A stretch of DNA of 64,000 nt from Halanaerobium sp. (GCA_018399955.1 JAGYNO010000002.1:1-64000), one strand, 5' to 3'. Numbered from the stretch's first letter, positions 1 to 9,753 are shown. The notes: generated by a model not told the origin, from the sequence alone. Made by a program: numbers and translations.

Positions 1-309
1 AACATGGATTTTATCAGGGTTCTCTATATTTGGTTCATCTGATGGAGCCATATGAGAATGTGGTATAAATCTATCCAATCCATACATCATTAATGCTCCC
101 AATAAAAACCCTACAATTACAACTGTCATAGAGCCTAAAATAAGGGCTTCCGGCAGCAGTTCAAACACAGATATAGCAAGCATAATTCCACCTGCAAATC
201 CCAGTAGTGAAGCAAGCACTCTATGGCTTGGCTCACCAAATATCTCTAATATAATAACACCAATTGCGGTTGAAGCTCCAGCTAGCAAACTGTACATAAA
301 TGTGCTCAT
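1..309 (-). CDS. ZIP family metal transporter, N-terminal part (runs off the window)
   Basis: The first 103 residues of a membrane protein whose 3' end lies beyond base 1. The visible part has three hydrophobic segments. The stretch LLGFAGGIMLAISVFELLPE followed by GFLLGALMMYGLDRFIPH is typical of the N-terminal half of ZIP (ZupT-like) transporters, which move Zn2+ and related divalent metals into the cytoplasm. A His-containing loop (IPHSHM) follows TM3, where ZIP proteins carry their variable metal-binding loop. The ATG at 309 is preceded by a good GGAGGG site. It is divergent from the GH65 gene. Substrate cannot be told from this fragment. Confidence 0.8.
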   Translation of the reverse strand, partial: MSTFMYSLLAGASTAIGVIILEIFGEPSHRVLASLLGFAGGIMLAISVFELLPEALILGSMTVVIVGFLLGALMMYGLDRFIPHSHMAPSDEPNIENPDKIHV

Positions 310-470
310 TAAAATTATCCCTCCTTTAAGTCTTTATAAATATCATTAGTATCAGTAATTTTTATTAATAAAATACTTAAAGCAAGTATACAATATTATT
401 TTTAATAATTCAAGCTTCTTTTATTATGAGTTACTATTTGATATACTTTAAAAGAAAGGTGGTGCAGATA

Positions 471-2756
471 TTGAGAGATCATTTTAAAGTTGATGAGTGG
501 AAAGTAATTGAAGAAGGTTTTGATAAAAATTATAATCGAGTCACAGAGAGCATTATGAGTCTTGGCAATGGACATATGGGGCTTAGAGGAAATTTTGCCG
601 AAGAATATTCTGGTGACAGCTTACAGGGTACATATATTGCTGGCGTTTATTATCCTGATAAAACAATTGTTGGCTGGTGGAAAAATGGTTATCCAGAATA
701 TTTCGCTAAAATTGCAAATGCTGCTAACTTTATCGGAATTGATTTAAAAATAGATGGTATTAAAGTAGATTTAAGCAAAGAACAGTTCAGTGATTTTAAA
801 AGAGTTTTAAATATGAGAGAAGCTTATTTAAAAAGATCATTTACATTGATACTTGATGATAACCAGGTGGCAATTTCGGAAATAAGATTTTTAAATCAGA
901 AAAAGAAAGAAACTGCTGTCGTGAAATATAGTGTTGAATCACTAAATAAAGATGTGGAAATTGAAATTAAACCATATTTAGATGGTAATGTTAGGAATGA
1001 AGATGCAAATTACGGTGATTTTTTCTGGAAAAATATTGAACAGATGAATAATAAGAAAATATCAAGATTAACTATGGAAACTAAGAAATCTGGTTTTGTA
1101 GTAAGCACAGCAATGGACTGGGATATCAATATTAATGATTATCAATTAAATAAAATCAGCAGTGAAAATTATATTGCTGATAAAATATCATTTAAAGCAG
1201 AAAAAAATGATAAAATTGTATTAAATAAATATGCAGCAGTCTGTACAAACAGAGATTATAAAAAAGATGAAACACCTGAAAAAGCTGCTCAAAAAGTTAA
1301 TGAAGCTGCTTCTGCTGGTTATGAAAATTTGTTTGCTGAACACAAAGAAGCATGGGCGGTAATCTGGCAGGAAAGTGATATAAAAATTGAAGGAGACCCA
1401 GCAGCACAGCAGGGGATTCGTTTTAATATATTTCATTTAAATCAAACCTATACCGGCCATGATCCTAATCTTAATATTGGTCCAAAAGGATTTACAGGCG
1501 AAAAATATGGTGGCCTTACTTACTGGGACACAGAAGCTTACTGTCTTCCCTTTTATCTTGCAACCCACAGTCAGGAAGTTGCTAGAAATCTTCTCCTTTA
1601 CAGATTTAGACATCTTGAAAAAGCAAAAGAAAATGCAGATAAACTTGATTTAAATGGAGCTCTATATCCTATGGTAACTATCAATGGGGAAGAATGCCAT
1701 AATGAATGGGAAATAACATTTGAAGAAATTCACCGTAATGGTGCAATTGCACATGCCATTAAAGATTATGTTGATTATACAGGTGATAGAGAATATATTA
1801 AAGATTTTGGCTTTGCAGTATTAGCAGAGATTTCTCGATTCTGGGCTGACAGAGCACATTTTAACCCACGTAAAAACAAGTATATGATTTTAGGTGTTAC
1901 CGGACCAAATGAATATGAGAATAATGTAAATAATAACTGGTATACAAACAAAATAGCGGCCTGGACTTTAAAATACACTTTAGAAAATAGAGATTATCTT
2001 GAGAATAATTACCCTGAAGAGTATAAGAGCTGGTCTGATGAACTGAATTTAACAAAGGATGAATTTGAGCACTGGCAGGATATGATAGATAAAATGTACT
2101 ATCCTTATCTTGAAGAATTTGATATTTATGCTCAACAGGACAGCTATTTAGATAAAGAGCAAAAAACTGTTAAAGATTTAGATCAAAATGATATTCCTCT
2201 TCATAAAAACTGGTCATGGGATAAGATTCTGCGCTCAACTTATATTAAACAGGCAGATGTGCTGCAGGGAATTTATTATTTTAAAGATGAATTTACTAAA
2301 GAAAGCACTGCCAGACATTATGATTTTTATGAAGCAAGAACTGTACATGAATCTTCTCTCTCACCGTGTATCCATTCGATTATTGCAGCAGAGCTTGATC
2401 GAGAAGATAAGGCATACGAATTATATCTAAGAACTGCAAGACTTGACCTTGATAATTATAATTATGATACAGATGATGGGCTTCATATTACAAGCATGGC
2501 AGGAACTTGGATGTCAATTGTAAAAGGCTTTGCCGGTTTTGAGGTCAAAGATGACAGACCTTACTTCAGACCATTTTTACCAGAAGCCTGGAATTCTTTT
2601 GCTTTCAAGATTGTTTTTAGAGACAGAAGAATAAAAGTTAAAATCGGAAAAGAAAAATTAATATTCATCTTAGAAGCTGGAGAAGCACTGATAATTAATG
2701 TTTATGAAGATGATTATAAATTGACTTCTAGTGAGAAACTAGTTATTGAAAAATAA
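471..2756 (+). CDS. GH65 disaccharide phosphorylase, probably maltose phosphorylase
   Basis: A 761-residue cytoplasmic glycoside hydrolase family 65 enzyme. These enzymes split an alpha-glucoside with inorganic phosphate to glucose plus beta-glucose-1-phosphate. The catalytic (alpha/alpha)6 barrel motif GEECHNEWEITFEEIHRNGA lies near residues 405-425 and contains the general-acid Glu. This wording is typical of maltose phosphorylases, but trehalose, nigerose or kojibiose phosphorylase cannot be excluded. I chose the TTG at 471 because AAAGGTGG sits about 7 bases upstream. An in-frame ATG at 426 has no ribosome binding site. The gene stands alone, with a strong terminator behind it. Two GH13 enzymes elsewhere in the window (about 15 and 44 kb) suggest cytoplasmic maltodextrin use. 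Confidence 0.87.
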   Translation: MRDHFKVDEWKVIEEGFDKNYNRVTESIMSLGNGHMGLRGNFAEEYSGDSLQGTYIAGVYYPDKTIVGWWKNGYPEYFAKIANAANFIGIDLKIDGIKVDLSKEQFSDFKRVLNMREAYLKRSFTLILDDNQVAISEIRFLNQKKKETAVVKYSVESLNKDVEIEIKPYLDGNVRNEDANYGDFFWKNIEQMNNKKISRLTMETKKSGFVVSTAMDWDININDYQLNKISSENYIADKISFKAEKNDKIVLNKYAAVCTNRDYKKDETPEKAAQKVNEAASAGYENLFAEHKEAWAVIWQESDIKIEGDPAAQQGIRFNIFHLNQTYTGHDPNLNIGPKGFTGEKYGGLTYWDTEAYCLPFYLATHSQEVARNLLLYRFRHLEKAKENADKLDLNGALYPMVTINGEECHNEWEITFEEIHRNGAIAHAIKDYVDYTGDREYIKDFGFAVLAEISRFWADRAHFNPRKNKYMILGVTGPNEYENNVNNNWYTNKIAAWTLKYTLENRDYLENNYPEEYKSWSDELNLTKDEFEHWQDMIDKMYYPYLEEFDIYAQQDSYLDKEQKTVKDLDQNDIPLHKNWSWDKILRSTYIKQADVLQGIYYFKDEFTKESTARHYDFYEARTVHESSLSPCIHSIIAAELDREDKAYELYLRTARLDLDNYNYDTDDGLHITSMAGTWMSIVKGFAGFEVKDDRPYFRPFLPEAWNSFAFKIVFRDRRIKVKIGKEKLIFILEAGEALIINVYEDDYKLTSSEKLVIEK

Positions 2757-2847
2757 TTTAATACAAATAGTTATAATAATCAATGTCCGCTCAATACTGA
2801 GCAGAGACTGATGGTCTATAATAAATCAATAACTAAAATCATAAAGC

Positions 2848-2908
2848 TCCCTCAAAACAGAAATATTATCAGCTGATAATATTTTCTGTTAAAAGGGATT
2901 TTTTTTAA
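2848..2908 (+). terminator. Rho-independent terminator after the GH65 gene
   Basis: A long inverted repeat (AACAGAAA-ATTATC arms around AGCT, extended by TCCC/GGGA) is followed by a run of eight or more T on the plus strand. Confidence 0.85.
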
Positions 2909-2980
2909 TTTCTTTTAGAGTATTTGACTAAAAAATCTCTGGAAACTCAAGCTTGATCTTGCTTAAATTTGAAATATATT

Positions 2981-3703
2981 TCAAACTTCTCTTTTTATTA
3001 TTTCTGCCAATTCTTCTAAACTGCCCTTCCACTCTATTTTATGAACATTATCTTCAGCTTCTATCAGATTATCATTAACAATAACTGTTTTAATACCAAC
3101 ATCTGCAGCAGCTGTATCTTCTTCCATATCATTACCGATCATCAGACAATCTTCTGGAGCCTGGTCGATTTTATCTAAAATCTCCAGATAATAATCTGGA
3201 TTTGGTTTAGCAAAACTCATATTTTCATAACTTGTAATAAAATCAAAATCATCTTCAGACAGACCGGCCCAGTTCAGTCTTTCTACAACGGCTTTTTTGG
3301 GGAATAACGGATTTGTAGCCAGGACCAGTTTTTTATCTTTACCTTTTATATATTTTATTAATTCAGAAGCAATACTGCTGTCAAAATCAAAATACTTCCG
3401 CAGTTTCGGAAATTTATTCTGATAAAAATGGTCAAATCTCTTCTTAAGTTCTTGCTGATCACCTGATGTGATTTTAGCTAAAAAATCTTCCATAAAAATT
3501 TCCTGATTACTCTTTTTCCCATCATTTTCTATCATTTTTCTGGTAGACTCCATGAGAATACGGATAAATTCTTCTCTGCTCTCACATAAATCAGAAAACT
3601 CTCTAGACAAAGAATCGAAATAATATTCTAAAAAACTATCAATATTTATATCAAGCAGTGTACCATCTAGATCAAAAAGAAATGTACTTTTATTTTTAAA
3701 CAA
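2981..3703 (-). CDS. HAD superfamily hydrolase
   Basis: A 240-residue haloacid-dehalogenase-type phosphatase. Motif I is FDLDGTLLD (residues 10-18, nucleophile and acid Asp). Motif II is the Thr in LVLATNP near residue 130. Motif III is the Lys in KPNPDYY, and motif IV is IGNDMEEDTAAA near residue 195, which binds Mg2+. A helical cap lies between motifs I and II (C1 type), as in small-molecule phosphatases such as phosphoglycolate phosphatase. The start is the TTG at 3703 behind AGGGGGT. The adjacent sulfoxide-reductase gene runs in the same direction, 40 bases upstream. Substrate unknown. Confidence 0.85.
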   Translation of the reverse strand: MFKNKSTFLFDLDGTLLDINIDSFLEYYFDSLSREFSDLCESREEFIRILMESTRKMIENDGKKSNQEIFMEDFLAKITSGDQQELKKRFDHFYQNKFPKLRKYFDFDSSIASELIKYIKGKDKKLVLATNPLFPKKAVVERLNWAGLSEDDFDFITSYENMSFAKPNPDYYLEILDKIDQAPEDCLMIGNDMEEDTAAADVGIKTVIVNDNLIEAEDNVHKIEWKGSLEELAEIIKREV

Positions 3704-3743
3704 TGCTCAATTACCCCCTAAAATATTATTAAATTATCTATAA

Positions 3744-4232
3744 TTATGACAGCTTTTCCATAAGAGGAAGGAAATTAGTATTATCAACTAAAATATTAAC
3801 AAATTCTTGTAAATATCTGCGGTCTATCTCATCAAAACGGGCTAAACTAGGACTATCAATATCGAGTACAGCTATAACTTCTCCAGCAGCAATTACCGGA
3901 ATTACTATTTCTGATTTAGAATTTGGATCACAGGCAATATGATCTGGGAACTCATTAACATTTTTAACCAGCATTATCTTCCTTTGAGCATAAGCCTTTC
4001 CACAAACCCCTCTCCCTTCTTCAATTCTTACACATGCTGTTTTACCCTGAAAAGGTCCCAGAATTAACTCTTCATTTCTCCAGAGATAAAAACCTGCCCA
4101 ATTTATATCATCCAAGAACTGATATAAAATTGCAGAACTATTGGCAAGATTTGCAAGCCAATCTTTTTCTTCACCCAACAGTGCTTTAAAAGCTTGATTC
4201 ATCTCCTGATATCTTTTCTTTTTATTATTCAT
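3744..4232 (-). CDS. msrC: Free methionine-(R)-sulfoxide reductase (GAF domain)
   Basis: A single-GAF-domain enzyme of about 162 residues that reduces free L-methionine-(R)-sulfoxide, usually with thioredoxin. The family signature is clear: NWAGFYL, then LGPFQGKTACVRI, GRGVCGKA, FPDHIACD and SEIVIPV. Three cysteines (about residues 67, 77 and 101) have the spacing of the catalytic and resolving Cys84/94/118 of the E. coli enzyme, so it should be active. The ATG at 4232 is preferred over a TTG one codon upstream because AAGGAGAG is 7 bases away. It is probably cotranscribed with the downstream HAD gene and would serve oxidative-damage repair in an anaerobe. Confidence 0.9.
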   Translation of the reverse strand: MNNKKKRYQEMNQAFKALLGEEKDWLANLANSSAILYQFLDDINWAGFYLWRNEELILGPFQGKTACVRIEEGRGVCGKAYAQRKIMLVKNVNEFPDHIACDPNSKSEIVIPVIAAGEVIAVLDIDSPSLARFDEIDRRYLQEFVNILVDNTNFLPLMEKLS

Positions 4233-4279
4233 CAATCTACTCTCCTTAATATTCAGCGTTATTTTAGATAGAATTACTA

Positions 4280-4334
4280 TTTGATCCTTCTCTTAGCAAG
4301 CCCCGCAGTTTGCAAGCAGAGAAAACTTCTATCA
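4280..4334 (-). repeat. Structured intergenic repeat, copy A
   Basis: A 55-base intergenic element about two-thirds identical to 52843-52899. Read on the minus strand it has CTTCTATCA-type sequence at one edge, an imperfect hairpin with GCAA/TTGC arms flanked by TCTCT/AGAGA, and ends in TCAAA. A hairpin next to TCAA resembles the ends of IS200/IS605 elements, but no transposase is nearby. Function is not known. Confidence 0.5.
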
Positions 4335-4387
4335 TTTATCTTAATTAGAAGCTAATATTATGAACATTTTTATTAAATGAAATGAAA

Positions 4388-5314
4388 TTATAAGCCCAGA
4401 AAAAATGGTACAAGTACTGGAACTAAAGTTGAAAGTACAGCACCACTAATAAAAGCCGGTATGACAACAGCCTCTCCCCCTGATTCTTTAACCAGAGGTA
4501 ATGTAACATCCATAGTTGTGGCACCTCCTGGAGCAATAGCTGCCAGACTGCCGAAGTGTTTTACCACAAAAGGTAGTAGAAATACTGTCATTAGCTCTCT
4601 AAATACATTAGATAGAAAAGCTAGAGATCCAAGTTCTGCACTGTGCAGCTTAGAAATCAAAACACCTGAAAGACTGTACCAGCCGAATCCTGCTCCAACT
4701 GCTGCTGACTCAGAAACAGCAAAACCCAATACTAATCCCAATAAAATAGCTCCGATAAGACTGCCGGCAGCTATCAAAAAAGGAATGGCTAGTATTTTCC
4801 ATCCCATCAACTTAAGATCAGCAATGATTTCTCGGCTGGCTCCGATATCAACCCCAACTCCAAAAAGCAGTACAGCCAGCGAATAATTTGTCAGGGGATC
4901 AATCCAGCTGTAATATTCAGGCTCCAGTAAAAAATAGCCTATAAAAATCCCTACTATAACAGACAGAAAAATTATCAAGCTCAAATTACTCTCAACAGCT
5001 TCTGTCTCCACCTGCTCATTTTTACCACTTAAAAGAAAATTATTTAAATTTAATATCTTAGTAAAAGAAACTATAAATAGCACACTAAAAACTATAGTTA
5101 TTAATGCAAAAAGGAAAGCCTGTAAACCTATTCGACCCAGCTGCATAAATATTTCTTCATTACTTCCCAGATTTGCTCCCATTGCAGCCAAGAGAATAAT
5201 TAAACCCAATTTTGTAATATTATCTGAAATATTTAAAAAATTACTTTTCTCATCAATTTGAAAGCCCAGAAAAATCCCACAAGCTAAAAAGATTAAAATT
5301 AAATAAAAATCCAA
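4388..5314 (-). CDS. lysO: LysO-family lysine exporter (DUF340)
   Basis: A 308-residue inner-membrane protein with about eight to ten hydrophobic helices. It matches the LysO (YbjE, DUF340) family: an N-terminal LACGIFLGF segment, KLGLIILLAAMGANLGS, the central LAVLLFGVGVDIGAS and the C-terminal GSLAAIAPGGATTMDVTLP motif near residues 255-275. LysO exports L-lysine and toxic analogues. The start is a TTG behind GGAGGGG. The racemase gene lies 130 bases upstream in the same direction, so the pair may handle basic amino acids together; that link is inferred from position only. Confidence 0.83.
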   Translation of the reverse strand: MDFYLILIFLACGIFLGFQIDEKSNFLNISDNITKLGLIILLAAMGANLGSNEEIFMQLGRIGLQAFLFALITIVFSVLFIVSFTKILNLNNFLLSGKNEQVETEAVESNLSLIIFLSVIVGIFIGYFLLEPEYYSWIDPLTNYSLAVLLFGVGVDIGASREIIADLKLMGWKILAIPFLIAAGSLIGAILLGLVLGFAVSESAAVGAGFGWYSLSGVLISKLHSAELGSLAFLSNVFRELMTVFLLPFVVKHFGSLAAIAPGGATTMDVTLPLVKESGGEAVVIPAFISGAVLSTLVPVLVPFFLGL

Positions 5315-5444
5315 AAAAACCCCTCCAAAAAATTACTTTGTGAACCTTTAAAATATGAATAATATTTCCTATAAATAACTTATTAAATAATTTTCAATAA
5401 ATGTTAACATATATTGAAATTTATAATTCATTTAAAATTATGCG

Positions 5445-6515
5445 TTATTTTATATAATTCTTCTCAACATATTTTGATGTCATTGCTCTCAACATAGAAC
5501 TGTAATTCATCTTAAATTTAAGAATATCCCCAACCTTTAAATCTTTTTCTAATTCACTTACATCCAATAATAAATGATCACTACTTGCTCCCAAAACCTC
5601 TATTCCACTGTCAACCGGATAAAGACCGTGATAATCGATATCCTGTTTACCTACTGCCAGAATTGCCCGTTTTCTGATACCTTTATCTTCAATAACCTGA
5701 TCTCTTCCCTGGCCTCCGAAAGCCATATCTCCTTCTGGACTCGAAGGTTTTTCTTGTAATTCAACAACTTCTGCCCGCAAACGGAAATTATAATGGTTGA
5801 GATCTGCAAAAAATCTCTCATTAATAATATCAGTTCCAAGAAGTATACCTTCTCCGATTCTGAGATTATTAACCTCAGACATTAGTTCTTTCTGCTCTAA
5901 TAATATTGTTGTCGCTGTATTACCTGCAGAGATCCACTTAATATCTACAGCAAATTTATTTTCCAAATCATTTTTTAATTTTATCAGTTTTTCAGTATTT
6001 TCTCTATCAGGCAGAACTCCTGCAAAACAGCCGAGATTTGTTCCTATACCATCAAGTTCAACTCCCTCCAGCTTTATAATTGCAGCTGCAGTTTCTTTTA
6101 ATTTAGATGGTAAAACCCCCTCGCGTCTGTCACCCAAATCAACCATTAAAATCAAAGAAATTTTCTTATTTAATTTAACTGCTGCTCTTGATATTGCTTC
6201 AGCAGCAGCAATTTCACTGATGAGGCTGCAGTCAATATATTTTACTAATTCTTCAGCTTCCGAAATCATTGGTATTCTAAGCATAACAGCTTCACCTTTA
6301 TAGGAAGACTCTCTATATTTTTTTATATTCTGCAGTCTCGAATCTGCTATACTATTTATTCCAGCTCTTTGATAAGCTTTAAATATTTCTAAATCACCTG
6401 CAAAACCTTTAACAACAGCAGTTAGTTTAATCCCCTTTTCTGCACACATATTATTCATTTTTATTATATTTTCTTCTATTTTTTTGATATGTATATCTAA
6501 TATCGGATATCCCAT
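5445..6515 (-). CDS. Alanine/ornithine racemase family PLP enzyme
   Basis: A 356-residue fold-type III PLP enzyme. The N-terminal TIM barrel carries LTAVVKGFAGD, with the PLP Schiff-base Lys near residue 36, followed by SIADSRLQNIKKY. LMVDLGDRREGV and GIGTNLGCFAG follow further on. The C-terminal beta domain contains DIDYHGLYP. This form resembles the ornithine racemase/YhfX-like group more than canonical Alr, which has KANAYGHG. It probably interconverts L- and D-ornithine or a similar basic amino acid, as in clostridial ornithine fermentation, but the substrate is inferred. The start is certain: GGAGG lies 7 bases before the ATG. Confidence 0.8.
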   Translation of the reverse strand: MGYPILDIHIKKIEENIIKMNNMCAEKGIKLTAVVKGFAGDLEIFKAYQRAGINSIADSRLQNIKKYRESSYKGEAVMLRIPMISEAEELVKYIDCSLISEIAAAEAISRAAVKLNKKISLILMVDLGDRREGVLPSKLKETAAAIIKLEGVELDGIGTNLGCFAGVLPDRENTEKLIKLKNDLENKFAVDIKWISAGNTATTILLEQKELMSEVNNLRIGEGILLGTDIINERFFADLNHYNFRLRAEVVELQEKPSSPEGDMAFGGQGRDQVIEDKGIRKRAILAVGKQDIDYHGLYPVDSGIEVLGASSDHLLLDVSELEKDLKVGDILKFKMNYSSMLRAMTSKYVEKNYIK

Positions 6516-6681
6516 TTAAAAACCTCCTGTTAAAAAAATATCTTTGAACATCTATAATTATATCTATTATATTAGCAATTTACAATTTCTTCTCTTAGAA
6601 AATAGTTCTGCAATTATCTTATAATTCCTCTACAATTCACTGAAAATGATATTTATCCATATTAATTTCAGCATAGAATAG

Positions 6682-6705
6682 AAAAAACCCAGCTAAATAG
6701 CTGGG
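6682..6705 (-). terminator. Terminator after hsp20
   Basis: A perfect CCCAGCT/AGCTGGG stem with an AAAT loop is followed by TTTTTT on the minus strand. It lies 44 bases past the hsp20 stop. The rest of the gap to the racemase start is AT-rich with nothing recognisable. Confidence 0.9.
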
Positions 6706-6748
6706 CAGAATCGATTATAATATTATTTATAGATAATATTATCTATAA

Positions 6749-7189
6749 TTATTCAATATCTATTGTACGTCTTTTGACCTCTGTTTTTTCTGATTTTGGA
6801 AGATGAACAGTTAAGATGCCGTCATTGTATTCTGCTTTAATTTCATTCTCTTTTACATTATCCAGATAGAAACTACGTGCATATCTTCCCTGTCTTCTTT
6901 CACGGCGGATATAATTTTCGCCTTTTTCTTCAGTTTCTTCTTTGTGATCTGCAGTTATTGTGAGATAGTTTTCATCAATTTCAAGTTCAATATCTTCTTT
7001 ATTCATTCCTGGCATTTCAGCTTCAATTAGATATTCATCTTCTTTTTCCTTAATATCTGCTCTAAAACTTCTGTCTGCAAAATCCATTACATCATCAAAA
7101 ATATCTGAGATCATGTTGTTAAATGGATCTCTTCTACTTTCACTCAAGCTTTTACGACTGCGGTTTCTAAAAGGTACTAGATCAAACAT
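6749..7189 (-). CDS. Hsp20/alpha-crystallin small heat shock protein
   Basis: A 146-residue ATP-independent holdase chaperone. The alpha-crystallin domain runs from about residue 40 (FRADIKEKEDEYLIEAEMPG) to 130. It includes NYLTITADHKEE and the conserved GILTVHLPK near the C-terminal end. It ends with a short, weakly conserved tail. GGAGGTGG stands before the ATG, and a terminator follows. No CIRCE or other heat-shock operator was seen upstream. The neighbour upstream is a Lon-like protease, a sensible quality-control pairing. Confidence 0.93.
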   Translation of the reverse strand: MFDLVPFRNRSRKSLSESRRDPFNNMISDIFDDVMDFADRSFRADIKEKEDEYLIEAEMPGMNKEDIELEIDENYLTITADHKEETEEKGENYIRRERRQGRYARSFYLDNVKENEIKAEYNDGILTVHLPKSEKTEVKRRTIDIE

Positions 7190-7362
7190 AAAACCACCTC
7201 CGAAAATTTTATTTGATTTAAATCATCACTTTCACTCTACTTATATTATAAGACTAAAGTCAGAGAAGGTCAAAAATATTCAATGGTTTAAATTTAGCTT
7301 TAATGCATATTATATATAATTAGCTTCTAAAAACTAGCTTATTCGCAGATATTGACCTTATT

Positions 7363-9753
7363 TTATTTATTTTTTTCGTCCTCTTCTTCATCATCATTTT
7401 CCTCTTCGATTTCAGCATATTCTATTAATTTTTTCTGAACTGATTTATGTATTTCTTCTGCAGACTTCTCTAAAAGCAGCTCTAATGCTTCATCAATTCT
7501 TTCTATGCTGTAAAGATTGAATTTCTCTTCTCGAACAGCTTCTATAACTTCTTGATCGAGCATTAAATTATCGAGATTCCTTTCAGGTATAATAACCCCC
7601 TGTTTGCCGGTTAATCCTTTAGATTGACATACTTTAAAGAAACCTTCAATTTTTTCATTAACTCCACCAATTGGCTGGACTACACCTTTTTGATTCATAG
7701 AACCAGTAATAGCAATATCCTGTCTGATTGGTGTTTCTGCAAGTGAAGAAAGTAATGCAGCTACTTCTGCACAAGTCGCACTATCCCCATCAACTCCACC
7801 ATAACTCTGCTCAAAGGCAATAGATGCAGTCAAACTTAATGGAGTCTCTTGAGCATATTTACCGCCAAGATAGCCCGTTAAGATCATCACTCCTTTACTG
7901 TGAATGCGTCCACTCATTTTTGCTTCTCGCTCAATGTTTATTACACCTTCTTTACCAAGGTAAGTACGTGCAGTTATCCTTGTTGGACGTCCAAATGAAT
8001 AATTACCTGCCTGATATACAGATAAACCATTGATCTGACCAACTTCATTACCACTTACATCAAGCAGCAGGTGATCTCTATCGATTTGTTCCTGAATTTT
8101 CTCTTCAATTAAATTTGATCTTTTCTCTTTTTTTCTAATTGCCTTTTTAACTGATTCAGCTTTAACATATTCTTCTCCATCCTGTTCAGCCCAAGCATCT
8201 GCTTCTACTAAAATTTCTATTATTTCATTAAACTTGGTAGATAATTTCTTTCTATCTCCAGTCAATCTGGAACTAAAGTCTAACATTGCTGAAACTGCAT
8301 CAGCTTTAAATTCTTTTATTTCATAGCTTTTGATAATCGAAGATATAAAATCTGCAAATTTAGCTATATTATCTTTATTCCTTTCCATTTCAGTGTCAAA
8401 ATCAGCCTTTATTTTAAATAATTCGGAAAATTCTTGGTCATAATTATAAAGTAAATAATATAGATAAGGGGTACCAATCATTATCACTTTCACATCAAAT
8501 TGAATTTCTTCAGGTTTTAAGGTTATAATCGGTACACTTCTGTACTGTTCTCCAATATTCTCAACAGTTATTTCTTCATTGATAAGCGCTCTTTTAAGAG
8601 TATCCCAGCAGAATGGATTCTTTAAAACATCTTTTGCATGAACAATTAGAAAACCTCCATCTGCTTTTTGAAGTGATCCACTTTTTATCATTGTAAAATT
8701 AGTTGTTATAGTACCAAATTGACTGCGCCCTTCTATCTTACCAAAAAGATTATAATAAGTAGGATTTTTTTCATAAATCACCGGTGCACCCTCAGTTTTA
8801 TTATTGTTCACAAATATATTAATCTCATACCTTGTAAAGAAAGATCCATCTTCATCCATCTGCATCTGTAGAAATGGATTTTGCTTTTTATCATCATCAC
8901 TGCTGCGAAAATGATCAATATTTTCAACAATATCTTCCTGTACTTCTTGAAGATATTCTACAACCTCTTCACAATTTTCATATTTATCTTCAAGATGGCA
9001 GATAATCGGCTGTACAACAGATAAACCAATCTTTTTTTCAAGTGCAGCAAGCTCTTCCTGTGCATCTTCTTTTATAGAACGAATTTCTCGCATAACCTGA
9101 GCAATTTCATTCTGTATATCTTGACTCTCTTTTCTTATTTCTCCTCTTTTTTCTTCATCCATCTCCTGAAAATCTTCTCTAGATAAAGGCTCACTATTTT
9201 CATCAATAGGTACGGGAACAAGTCCCTGAGCAGTATTTTGCAGCATAAAACCGCGTTCTTTAGCAGATTCTTCAAATTCTTTCATTATCTTATTTGATTT
9301 TGGCTGATATTGGTTTAAAATTTCTTTCCTTTCTTTATCATATTCTTCACCTTCAAAAGCACGAGGAATTTCTTCCTGGAGTTCACCAATAATCTTATCC
9401 ATATCGCATTTTAGATCATTACCCAAACCTGCTGGAACCTTCATAACTCTTGGTTTTTCTTTTTCAGAAAAATTAAAAACATAGAGAATATCTTTTGGTT
9501 TGGCCATTTCTTCGGATCTATCTTTGGCTAGACTTTCTGCATAACTGGACTTCCCGGTACCAGATTCTCCGGCCATAAAGATATTGTAACCATTCTGTTT
9601 AACCTGCATACCAAATTCAATTGATTCAGCAGCACGGTCCTGTCCAATAATCTGTTTTTCAATGGGTGAAAGTTTTTCAGTTGAATCAAATTCTAATTTA
9701 TCTGTATCAAAACTATAATCTAATTTAGAAATGGGAATTTTATATTTTTCCAT
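7363..9753 (-). CDS. Lon-family ATP-dependent protease (YcbZ/LonB-like)
   Basis: A 796-residue AAA+ protease of the Lon-related S16 family. The Walker A motif GESGTGKSS is near residue 65. A long Glu-rich helical insertion (about residues 150-280) splits the AAA module, as in E. coli YcbZ and other AAA_32/LonB-AAA-LID proteins. The C-terminal protease domain has the Ser-Lys dyad in GDSATCAEV (Ser near 656) and in GGVNEKIEGFF (Lys near 699). No membrane segment is present, unlike archaeal LonB. The tail is very acidic. AAGGAGG precedes the ATG. It likely degrades unfolded or regulatory cytoplasmic proteins. Confidence 0.9.
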   Translation of the reverse strand: MEKYKIPISKLDYSFDTDKLEFDSTEKLSPIEKQIIGQDRAAESIEFGMQVKQNGYNIFMAGESGTGKSSYAESLAKDRSEEMAKPKDILYVFNFSEKEKPRVMKVPAGLGNDLKCDMDKIIGELQEEIPRAFEGEEYDKERKEILNQYQPKSNKIMKEFEESAKERGFMLQNTAQGLVPVPIDENSEPLSREDFQEMDEEKRGEIRKESQDIQNEIAQVMREIRSIKEDAQEELAALEKKIGLSVVQPIICHLEDKYENCEEVVEYLQEVQEDIVENIDHFRSSDDDKKQNPFLQMQMDEDGSFFTRYEINIFVNNNKTEGAPVIYEKNPTYYNLFGKIEGRSQFGTITTNFTMIKSGSLQKADGGFLIVHAKDVLKNPFCWDTLKRALINEEITVENIGEQYRSVPIITLKPEEIQFDVKVIMIGTPYLYYLLYNYDQEFSELFKIKADFDTEMERNKDNIAKFADFISSIIKSYEIKEFKADAVSAMLDFSSRLTGDRKKLSTKFNEIIEILVEADAWAEQDGEEYVKAESVKKAIRKKEKRSNLIEEKIQEQIDRDHLLLDVSGNEVGQINGLSVYQAGNYSFGRPTRITARTYLGKEGVINIEREAKMSGRIHSKGVMILTGYLGGKYAQETPLSLTASIAFEQSYGGVDGDSATCAEVAALLSSLAETPIRQDIAITGSMNQKGVVQPIGGVNEKIEGFFKVCQSKGLTGKQGVIIPERNLDNLMLDQEVIEAVREEKFNLYSIERIDEALELLLEKSAEEIHKSVQKKLIEYAEIEEENDDEEEDEKNK

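Noticed and set aside
2941-2980. Possible third copy of the hairpin repeat near CAAGCTTGATCTTGC
   Set aside because: It shares only short CAAG words and lacks the conserved edges.
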